NCBI GenBank assembly: GCA_025363535.1
Contig: JANYDP010000050.1
Coordinates: 1-9,553 of the forward strand
Length of the DNA stretch: 9,553 bases
Direction: 5' to 3'
DNA from: Verrucomicrobiota bacterium
Lineage (GTDB): Bacteria; Verrucomicrobiota; Verrucomicrobiia; Limisphaerales; CAIQOK01
The notes beneath the pieces are model-generated. The model was not told the origin of the DNA and searched no databases. It was given only the letters and a program-made list of their open reading frames with translations. How positions within the stretch are numbered: position 1 is the first letter of the stretch; each line of letters begins with the position of its first letter. Below are positions 1-5,103 of the stretch, in pieces. Made by a program: the position numbers and the translations under genes.

Positions 1-301
1 GCTGGTTGTCGCGCACGCCGGAGACCATCGTCAAATCGCGCAAGCGGACGCCATTGGCAGAAGCGGCCAGCGTCAGGGCAAAACCCAGCAGCGCGGCCAA
101 GGCGCTGGCGGTGGTGTTGAAGCCGCGGTGGTGGTGATAAATGTGTGGCTCGGCGCGCACGTCGCCGATCTGCAAAATGCTGCCGAAAATTTTGCGCAGG
201 CAATGGAGGATGATTTTGCGCGGTGGTTCCGGCTTGGGCAGTGCGGCCTGGTTGCTACCGCAACCGACGCGGGGTTTGAGGTGGCGAGGTACGAGTGGCA
301 T
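1..301 (-). CDS. flgI: Flagellar P-ring protein FlgI, N-terminal part (runs off window)
   Basis: FlgI forms the periplasmic P ring around the rod, in the peptidoglycan layer. Only the first 100 codons are in the window. The mature start is recognisable: after a hydrophobic stretch (about residues 66-80, LAALLGFALTLAA) and a likely signal-peptidase site after A82 comes NGVRLRDLTMVSGVRDNQ, matching the family's N-terminal '(A)RIKDIxxxxGVRDNQL' signature. The chosen ATG at 301 lies 3 nt after the flgH stop, but it leaves an unusually long 65-residue n-region before the hydrophobic core. A GTG at 160 (residue 48) would give a more ordinary signal peptide of about 35 residues. No Shine-Dalgarno motif precedes either. 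The first codons overlap a stretch resembling a decayed heptamer array (274-295). Identity is well supported; the exact start is not. Confidence 0.88.
   Translation of the reverse strand, partial: MPLVPRHLKPRVGCGSNQAALPKPEPPRKIILHCLRKIFGSILQIGDVRAEPHIYHHHRGFNTTASALAALLGFALTLAASANGVRLRDLTMVSGVRDNQ
274..295. repeat. Possible decayed heptamer array at the 5' end of flgI
   Basis: Plus-strand units GTTTGAG, GTGGCGAG and GTACGAG resemble the GTTCGAG/GTTTGAG units at 2111-2138. One unit has gained a base and the others carry substitutions, so this is a weak match. It begins about 6 nt inside the flgI frame, an offset similar to the arrays in flgA and flgH. Chance similarity cannot be excluded. Confidence 0.35.
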
Positions 302-304
302 GGA

Positions 305-1036
305 TCAAAACGGGGTGAGCTTGTCCCAAATCTTGGTGAACCAGCCCTTGCGCTGCACGTCGTCAATGCTGCCCTTGGAATTAATCTCCACCTTGGCGTC
401 AGCAATGTTGTAGCTGAAGACGGTGTTGGCGGCGCTGACATCTTCCGAGCGAACAACGCCGTGCAAGATGACGACCTGATGTTCGCCGCTGAATGACGTT
501 TCACGTCGGCCTTCGATGACAAGGTTTTTGTTGGGCAACACGTCAAGCACCTTGACCGCCACGCTGGCGACGATCTTCTGGGAGTTGTTGACCGAGCCGC
601 TGCCGGCGAAAGTATTCTTTGCGCTATACTTCAACGCGGGCATCTGTCCGCCCTTCGACAGCAGCGCGCCGGCACCGCTGGCGCCCGCGCCGTAGAGGAA
701 AGTCGAGACGCTCGCATCCACGCCGTTGTCCTTGGAAGTGGCAGACTTGTTGTCTTTGGCCGCCGTGGTGGATTCCTGCACGAGGATCGTGAGGATGTCG
801 CCTGGGCTGGTGGCGCGCTTGTCGGCGAACATGGGTTTCGACGTGTCGTCGCGCCAGAGCGATTGGGCGGCGGCGGGCATTGTCGTCAGCGTGGTGAATG
901 TGAGGGCCAAAATTCCAAATTCCAAATTCCAAATTCCCAGTTCGGAGAAGGTGGGCAATTTTTTCGCCCGCGCGGCGACGGGATTGTTTTTGGAACTTGG
1001 AACTTGGATTTTGGAATTTCCTTTTTCGGTGCGCAT
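305..1036 (-). CDS. flgH: Flagellar L-ring protein FlgH with repeat-derived N-terminus
   Basis: FlgH builds the outer-membrane L ring, the outer half of the rod bushing. The 243-residue frame shows family hallmarks: SLWRDD at the mature start, ADKRATSPGDILTILVQE (about 72-89), VLDVLPNKNLVIEGRR (about 160-175), the NTVFSYNIADAKVEI block and the terminal GWFTKIWDKLTPF. The start ATG at 1036 is 6 nt after the flgA stop, with no Shine-Dalgarno motif. Residues 1-57 are odd: two stretches (about 7-17 and 33-43) are translated 7-bp repeat arrays, and the second supplies part of the hydrophobic core of the apparent signal peptide, cleaved near AAA57-Q58. The protein contains no cysteine, so the usual FlgH lipobox and lipid anchor are missing. 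An internal ATG at 880 would remove the export signal. The family call is firm; the N-terminus needs experimental support. Confidence 0.93.
   Translation of the reverse strand: MRTEKGNSKIQVPSSKNNPVAARAKKLPTFSELGIWNLEFGILALTFTTLTTMPAAAQSLWRDDTSKPMFADKRATSPGDILTILVQESTTAAKDNKSATSKDNGVDASVSTFLYGAGASGAGALLSKGGQMPALKYSAKNTFAGSGSVNNSQKIVASVAVKVLDVLPNKNLVIEGRRETSFSGEHQVVILHGVVRSEDVSAANTVFSYNIADAKVEINSKGSIDDVQRKGWFTKIWDKLTPF
910..1019. repeat. Paired heptamer arrays forming a 28-position inverted repeat in flgH
   Basis: The plus strand carries four perfect AAATTCC units at 910-937. Four units follow at 992-1019: GGAACTT, GGAACTT, GGATTTT and GGAATTT. In minus-strand RNA the arrays pair unit by unit as 28 positions with one A-A mismatch and two G-U pairs, around a 54-nt loop (938-991). 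Plus-strand RNA would pair less well, with C-A mismatches in place of the wobbles. The element lies wholly inside the flgH frame, starting 17 nt after its ATG. Confidence 0.9.
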
Positions 1037-1042
1037 AAATTT

Positions 1043-2149
1043 TTACAGCGTGATGAGGAGCGTTTGTTCGTTGACGACCTTGCCGCTGACATCGCGGCGG
1101 GTGAGGGGATTGCGGGCGCGTACAATCTGGCCGGGTGCGCCGTCTTCCAACACTTCCACCTTCATGGTGATGGCGAGCGAGCCGTCTTGCAGCACGGCCT
1201 GCGCGATCTGGCCGCGATGCACGACCTTGCGCGGCTTCAAGGTGCGGGCGAGCAAAATGTTCCCCGCCAGGATCGGCTCGGAAAATTCCAGTGAGCCTTC
1301 GGGCGCCACAAAATCAGCGAGCGCTTCCCGCACGGCCAAAACATCGCGGCGTTCGCGGATGACATCGGCGGTGTCGAGCGATTCGCTGCGGCGGATCGGG
1401 GAATGGGCAACCCAGACTTCGCGCCAGACATGCGCTTGAAAACTAGCCTGCCAGACGCCGAGACCTTCGCGCGCGGTGCGGAGTTCAAAGCGGACGACGA
1501 ACGCCGCCGTGACGCCGGCCGTGGGCTGTTCGAGAATTTTCAACGTGAGCGGTTCCTCGGGGAGATTCAATTCCGCCCACGGCCGCGTGGGGCGTAGTTC
1601 AAGTTCGCCTTTGTCTTTGACACAATCGCGCTGGAGCGTTTCAGTGACGAGGTTCAGCAAATCGGCTTCGGTGAAGGCGTGAGTACGGCGGGTGATACGG
1701 ATGGTTTCCGGGCCGCTCCAGTTGGAGAGGGACAAGTCGGAACCGGCGGCGCGCAACCGGGTGGAGATTTGTTCGCGGTTCAGTGTGGAGGTTTTTCCAA
1801 ACGCCGGCGAATCCCCGAGCCGCAAGGCCGGCAAGGCTTCGCGGGTGTCCGCGATTTGATTCAGAAAAATCCCCGTGCTGTCGGCGGCAACGGTGGCGCG
1901 GAGCTGGAAATTCGAGGGTTCGACCGCTGGCGCGGGAAACACAAACCCTCCACACAGGCAACCAAAAAGGAAAACTAGGAGGAAAAACCTTTTCGGCCAA
2001 CGCGGGAGTAATTCGCGTTGCCTGTGGAAAGAATGGAAAACATCGAACGTTGAACATTGCACATTGAACATTGAACGCGGGAAGCGCATGTCCGCGTTTC
2101 TTACTTGTGCGTTCGAGGTTCGAGGTTCGAGGTTTGAGGTTGATTTCAT
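1043..2149 (-). CDS. flgA: P-ring assembly chaperone FlgA (SAF domain) with repeat-derived N-terminus
   Basis: FlgA is a periplasmic chaperone needed for P-ring polymerisation of FlgI. The frame encodes 368 residues, longer than the roughly 220 of enterobacterial FlgA. A hydrophobic segment at 55-70 after the basic WPKR looks like a signal-peptide core, with possible cleavage after FPAPA75. The C-terminal part fits the family: an SAF-like region from about 257 (LDTADVIRERRDVLAV, then EPILAGNILLARTLKPRKVVHRGQ) and the ending with AITMKVEVLEDGAPGQIVRARN and KVVNEQTLLITL. The first ATG (2149) is 6 nt after the flgG stop; other in-frame starts are ATG 2089, ATG 2071 and GTG 2062. None occurs between 2062 and the signal core, so any start giving an exported protein lies before or inside the 2045-2079 repeat array. 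Residues 5-13 and 26-37 are translated repeat. The start is uncertain; the function is well supported. Confidence 0.88.
   Translation of the reverse strand: MKSTSNLEPRTSNAQVRNADMRFPRSMFNVQCSTFDVFHSFHRQRELLPRWPKRFFLLVFLFGCLCGGFVFPAPAVEPSNFQLRATVAADSTGIFLNQIADTREALPALRLGDSPAFGKTSTLNREQISTRLRAAGSDLSLSNWSGPETIRITRRTHAFTEADLLNLVTETLQRDCVKDKGELELRPTRPWAELNLPEEPLTLKILEQPTAGVTAAFVVRFELRTAREGLGVWQASFQAHVWREVWVAHSPIRRSESLDTADVIRERRDVLAVREALADFVAPEGSLEFSEPILAGNILLARTLKPRKVVHRGQIAQAVLQDGSLAITMKVEVLEDGAPGQIVRARNPLTRRDVSGKVVNEQTLLITL
2045..2138. repeat. Paired heptamer arrays in the 5' end of flgA
   Basis: The first array is GAACGTT, GAACATT, GCACATT, GAACATT and a partial fifth unit (2045-2079). The second is GTTCGAG three times then GTTTGAG (2111-2138). 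Both have a strict 7-bp period and are 31 bp apart. In plus-strand RNA a GAACAUU unit can pair with GAGGUUC at 6 of 7 positions with one G-U pair; in minus-strand RNA only about 5 of 7, so hairpin formation is weaker than at flgH. Confidence 0.88.
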
Positions 2150-2155
2150 CCTGGC

Positions 2156-2938
2156 TTAACGGTGCATGTTGTTGCTCTGCTGCATCATTTCGTCGGCGGC
2201 CTGCACAGCCTTGGAGTTCACCTCGTACGCGCGCTGAGCCAGGATTAGGTTCACCATTTCCTCGACGACCTGGACGTTGGAAAGCTCGAGCGAGCCTTGC
2301 TGGAGTTCGCCGAATCCATTCTGGCCGGGATTGCCGAGTTCGGCGGTGCCGGAGGCGGATGTTTCCTTGTAGAGATTGTGACCCATCGCATCGAGTCCGC
2401 CGGGGTTGTTGAAACGGGAAAGTTGAAGCTGGAAATTTGTCGCACCCGAGGCGGTGTTGTACGTGCCGGCACCCGAGGCGGAGATGGTGATGTTGGTGGT
2501 GCCGGCGGGCACGGGTTGAAAACCGCCCTGCAACGGATAGCCGTCGTTGGTGACGATGCGGCCGGAGGAATCCGTCTTGAACGCGCCGTCACGCGTGTAG
2601 GCCAGCGAGCCGTCGGGCATCTGCACTTGAAAAAAACCCTCGCCCTGGATGGCCACGTTCAAGTTTTCACCGGTGTGCGTCAGGTCGCCGGCGGTGAAAA
2701 CGCGGCTGGTGGAAATGGGCACGGAGCCTTGGCCGATTTGCAGGCTGGCGGGCAGTTGATCGCCGCCGCCCTGATCCGCGCCGGCGGAACGGGTGGTCTG
2801 GTAGAGCAGATCCTGGAATTCCAGCTTGCTCTTTTTGTAGCCGGTGGTGTTGACGTTGGCCAGGTTGTTGGAGATGACGTCGAGGTTCATCTGCTGGGAC
2901 TGCATCCCGGCGGCGGCGGAGTAGAGGGCGCGTAGCAT
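2156..2938 (-). CDS. flgG: Flagellar distal rod protein FlgG
   Basis: FlgG polymerises into the distal rod, the drive shaft running through the P and L rings encoded just downstream. The product is 260 residues, exactly the usual length. The N-terminal helix and rod motif are canonical: MLRALYSAAAGM, then LDVISNNLANVNTTGYKKSK at about 19-38. The middle has GENLNVAIQGEGFFQV and YTRDGAF, typical of the FlgE/F/G family. The C-terminus has GSLELSNVQVVEEMVNLI and the QRAYEVNSKAVQAADEM helix that coils with the N-terminal helix. The ATG at 2938 is unambiguous by homology. It has no Shine-Dalgarno motif; the 10-bp palindrome GAATTAATTC lies just upstream. flgA follows after 6 nt. Confidence 0.97.
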   Translation of the reverse strand: MLRALYSAAAGMQSQQMNLDVISNNLANVNTTGYKKSKLEFQDLLYQTTRSAGADQGGGDQLPASLQIGQGSVPISTSRVFTAGDLTHTGENLNVAIQGEGFFQVQMPDGSLAYTRDGAFKTDSSGRIVTNDGYPLQGGFQPVPAGTTNITISASGAGTYNTASGATNFQLQLSRFNNPGGLDAMGHNLYKETSASGTAELGNPGQNGFGELQQGSLELSNVQVVEEMVNLILAQRAYEVNSKAVQAADEMMQQSNNMHR

Positions 2939-2950
2939 GAGAATTAATTC

Positions 2951-3014
2951 GTGAGACGTGAAACGGGAGGCGTGAAATACCCGGCTGACTTTGGACTTTG
3001 GACTTTGGACTTTG
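2951..3014. repeat. Two adjacent heptamer arrays in the flgF-flgG spacer
   Basis: The first array, 2951-2978, is GTGAGAC, GTGAAAC, GGGAGGC and GTGAAAT. After 8 bp, four perfect GACTTTG units follow at 2987-3014. These fill most of the 84-bp spacer between the flgF stop and the flgG start. The arrays show no good complementarity to each other. The first belongs to the same GTGAAAC family found at 3854-3903. Confidence 0.9.
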
Positions 3015-3022
3015 GATTCATG

Positions 3023-3739
3023 TTAGCTCGGGGTGCCCAGTTCGGTGATCGTGCGGCCCATGCGGTCGTCCTGCATCTGGATGATTTTCTGGTTGGCTTC
3101 AAACGCGCGCATGGCCGTGATCAGCCCGGCCATCTCGGTGGTGGTGGAAATGTTGGACGCCTCCACGAAGCCCTGCCGTACCTGGGTGGCCGGCGTGGCG
3201 CTGGGGGTTAATTGCGGATTGTCCGCCCGGTACAAACCGCTGCCGAGCGGGGTGAGCAGTTTCGGATTGGTGAACTCGACCAGCTTCAGTCGGCCCTTGA
3301 TCTCGCCGCCCTGGCTGATCTCGCCGTTGGCGGAAATGGTCAGCGCGTGATTGTTCGCCGGGTCCACCGAGGCGGGCGCGCCCTCACCGGCAACGCTGTA
3401 ACCTTGCTTGGTGATGAGCTGGCCCCGGGAGTTCAGATGAAACTCACCGTCGCGAGTGTAGGCCCGCTCGCCGTTGGGCAGTTGCACTTCAAAGAATCCC
3501 TTGCCTTCCAGGCCGAAGTCGAGGGGGTTGCCGGTGGACTTGAGTTCGCCCGGAGTAAAGTTGATGCCGGTGCTGGCGGAAGGAATGACAAATTTGGAGC
3601 CCGCTTGAACGGAGGAAAATGACACGTCGCGGCTGCGGGCGCCGGGCGTGGAGCTGGCGGCGAGATTTTCCGAGATCATGTCCTGCCAGCGCGCATTGGC
3701 GTTCATCGCAGCGGCGGCCTGATAAAGACTGACATTCAT
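3023..3739 (-). CDS. flgF: Flagellar proximal rod protein FlgF
   Basis: FlgF is a rod subunit between the MS-ring side and FlgG. The 238-residue product has the family layout: an N-terminal helix (MNVSLYQAAAAMNANARWQDMISENLAA), a central GNPLDFGLEGKGFFEVQLPNG with YTRDGEFHLNSRGQLITKQG, and a C-terminal EMAGLITAMRAFEANQKIIQMQDD helix. The usual 'NNLANxxTxGFK' rod motif is altered to SENLAASSTPGARSRDVSF (about 23-41). The ATG at 3739 aligns with the family start; a GTG four bases upstream is in another frame. A weak AGG lies about 13 nt before the ATG. Placement directly before flgG supports FlgF over other hook-basal body proteins, although the sequence is divergent. The 3740-3973 spacer upstream is the longest in the window. 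Confidence 0.9.
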   Translation of the reverse strand: MNVSLYQAAAAMNANARWQDMISENLAASSTPGARSRDVSFSSVQAGSKFVIPSASTGINFTPGELKSTGNPLDFGLEGKGFFEVQLPNGERAYTRDGEFHLNSRGQLITKQGYSVAGEGAPASVDPANNHALTISANGEISQGGEIKGRLKLVEFTNPKLLTPLGSGLYRADNPQLTPSATPATQVRQGFVEASNISTTTEMAGLITAMRAFEANQKIIQMQDDRMGRTITELGTPS

Positions 3740-3973
3740 TCACGGCTTACCTAGCAACGCCTGTACCATGAAGTATTTGCCTGTATTTGGCGGTGCCAGG
3801 CGGTAAATGGGGGAACAAATTTCCGGGTGAAAGCAGAAGTTGCCGGGTGCGGGGTGAAACGTGAGGCGTGCGGGGAACTCAGCATTTCAGTTTCACGTTT
3901 CACGAAAACTACGCGGGGGGAGCAGAGCGAAGAGCCAGCGGGTAATTTCGTAACCGCACTTTCCCGACACTGC
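3740..3973. other. 234-bp non-coding spacer upstream of flgF
   Basis: This is the largest gap in the cluster. It contains the GTGAAAC inverted arrays (3854-3903), a G-rich tract near 3916-3921 and a short open frame ending in a TGA directly abutting the flgF ATG. A TGGCAC on the minus strand near 3793-3798 is not followed by TTGC at sigma-54 spacing. I see no convincing sigma-70 or sigma-28 promoter and no hairpin followed by a T-tract. It is a plausible place for an internal promoter or processing site, but that is not demonstrated. Confidence 0.6.
3854..3903. repeat. GTGAAAC inverted heptamer arrays upstream of flgF
   Basis: The left arm has GTGAAAC, GTGAGGC and GTGCGGG (3854-3874). The right arm has GTTTCAC twice (3890-3903). 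Positions 3854-3864 and 3893-3903 are a perfect 11-bp inverted repeat, extendable to 14 positions with two G-U pairs in plus-strand RNA. An octamer-like ATTTCAG (3884-3890) lies inside, linking this site to the other repeat family. Confidence 0.88.
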
Positions 3974-4252
3974 TCAGTAAATGCACGCCAGATCAATCAC
4001 CTGCCCGCAGCCGCAGTGGATGCGGATGCCGGTGACTTGATCGCCCTCGCGCTGGATGGATACGCGCGGATCGCAGGGCTGGGTACCGTGGCCGGTGTGG
4101 CTGGTGGTGGGTGCTGCGGTGGGCAGGGGTTTGAAGGATTGCGTGTGGCCGGGCTGCGAGAGGACGCTGACCAACTGCTCCGCCGATTCCCCGCGCCGGA
4201 CGGAGGCGGCGGTGAGCGGCACGAAGGGTTGATCAGTTGGCGTGGTTGTCAT
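3974..4252 (-). CDS. Small protein with Cys-X-Cys tail, unknown function
   Basis: I do not recognise a named family. The 92-residue product, counted from the ATG at 4252, overlaps the 3' end of motB by 20 nt, typical of genes in one operon; a TTG at 4258 is an alternative start. The first 58 residues are rich in Thr, Pro and Ser and probably disordered. The last 30 look folded: cysteines at 60, 80, 82 and 90, with His79 beside the pair (HCGCGQVIDLACIY ending). Four cysteines in this arrangement could bind a metal ion, but this is inference. No signal peptide or membrane segment is visible, so a cytoplasmic location is likely. Being translated between stator and rod genes suggests a flagellar accessory role. 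The patterned C-terminus and overlap favour a real gene. Confidence 0.65.
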   Translation of the reverse strand: MTTTPTDQPFVPLTAASVRRGESAEQLVSVLSQPGHTQSFKPLPTAAPTTSHTGHGTQPCDPRVSIQREGDQVTGIRIHCGCGQVIDLACIY

Positions 4253-5012
4253 TGGCAACGGTGGTGGTGGCGGCGGTCACGGCCGCGGTGGATTCTTTCA
4301 AGCGCAGCAGCACGGTGACGCGGCGGTTGACGTCGGACGTGGCCGGCGCGTCGGGCATCGGCGCGGTGTCTGCGTAGCCCGACACCTTGAAAATCTGGGT
4401 GCTCACCACGCCGCTCTGGATCAACTGGCGGCGCGCGGCGTTGGCGCGCTCGGTGGAAATTTCCCACGAACGCTTGGGTGCGCCACCGTCCGTCGCAGCG
4501 GTTTCGGTGTGGCCTTCCAGTTCGATTTTGAACGTGGTGTAGCGCGCAATCTCCCAGGCGAGCGTGGAAAAAATCCAGGTGCCGTACGGCGTGAACGTGT
4601 CGCTGTCCGGCTCGAACACCGGCTTCTGCGCGCGGTCGAAGACGTTGATGCGCAGGCCGTCCGAACTCACGTCAATCTTGACGGTCGTCTTCTCCTCGTC
4701 CTGCTGCTGCATGATCTTCGCGAGATCCTCGCTGATGTGCTTCATGATCTCGATCTCGACGGCGGTGGCGGAATTAAACTGCCCCTGGGAGGTGGCTTTC
4801 ATGCCGTCCGAGGTGTTGTCGCTTTCGATGATGCCGGTGGACTGCTTGGTGACGGAGGAGAAGGGATTGCGAAACGCGCGCTCGACGGAGTCCTTGATCT
4901 TCTGATCCTGCGAGGTGAGCCACAGGCAGAGGAAGAGCGCCATCATCGCCGTGACGAAATCGGCGTAGGCGACTTTCCAGGATCCACCGTGATGGCCGCC
5001 TTTTTTGCTCAT
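4233..5012 (-). CDS. motB: Flagellar stator protein MotB
   Basis: MotB pairs with MotA to form the ion-conducting stator and anchors it to peptidoglycan. From the ATG at 5012 the product is 259 residues, beginning MSKKGGHHGGSWKVAYADF. A single membrane helix spans about 14-32, and D18 in YADFVTAMMALFL corresponds to the essential ion-binding aspartate (Asp32 in E. coli). The C-terminal half is an OmpA-like peptidoglycan-binding domain: IELEGHTE (163-170), WEISTERANAARRQLIQSG (183-201), VSGYADTAP and NRRVTVLL. The last 20 residues are Ala/Thr-rich. An upstream in-frame start at 5051 would add 13 residues translated from repeat, so 5012 is preferred because it matches the family start. No Shine-Dalgarno motif is visible. 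Confidence 0.96.
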   Translation of the reverse strand: MSKKGGHHGGSWKVAYADFVTAMMALFLCLWLTSQDQKIKDSVERAFRNPFSSVTKQSTGIIESDNTSDGMKATSQGQFNSATAVEIEIMKHISEDLAKIMQQQDEEKTTVKIDVSSDGLRINVFDRAQKPVFEPDSDTFTPYGTWIFSTLAWEIARYTTFKIELEGHTETAATDGGAPKRSWEISTERANAARRQLIQSGVVSTQIFKVSGYADTAPMPDAPATSDVNRRVTVLLRLKESTAAVTAATTTVANDNHAN

Positions 5013-5025
5013 CTTAAAAATGCCA

Positions 5026-5091
5026 AAGGCTGAAAGCTGACAAGCTGACAAGCTGAAATGATTTCGGCCTTTCGGAATTTCAGCATTTCAG
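5026..5091. repeat. Octamer arrays in the motA-motB spacer
   Basis: Units AAGGCTGA, AAGCTGAC, AAGCTGAC and AAGCTGAA (5026-5057) have an 8-bp period. Inverted ATTTCAGC and ATTTCAG units follow at 5077-5091. GCTGAAAT (5052-5059) and ATTTCAGC (5077-5084) form a perfect 8-bp inverted repeat with a 17-nt loop. The element lies in the 91-bp gap, 13 nt upstream of the motB ATG, so here it is untranslated leader rather than coding. Confidence 0.85.
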
Positions 5092-5103
5092 TGTTTCCCT
5101 TGC

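Noticed and set aside
2297..2935. Plus-strand open frame (212 codons) opposite flgG
   Set aside because: Composition mirrors the opposite strand of flgG; no recognisable domain, and every supported gene here is on the minus strand.
2941..2950. GAATTAATTC palindrome as an operator before flgG
   Set aside because: A single 10-bp A/T-rich palindrome with no second copy in the window is not enough evidence.
2951..3014. Insertion sequence or miniature transposon interpretation
   Set aside because: No transposase, no terminal inverted repeats with target duplication, and unit sequences differ from site to site.
3779..3800. Minus-strand TGGCAC upstream of flgF as a sigma-54 promoter
   Set aside because: No TTGC at the required spacing from the GG element.
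3751..3996. Minus-strand 81-codon open frame in the flgF spacer
   Set aside because: It overlaps the small Cys protein's end and is largely translated repeat; no start-site support or recognisable domain.
4242..5033. Long plus-strand open frame (263 codons) opposite motB
   Set aside because: It is the antisense shadow of a well-recognised motB in high-G+C sequence, with Gly/Arg-rich composition and no family features.
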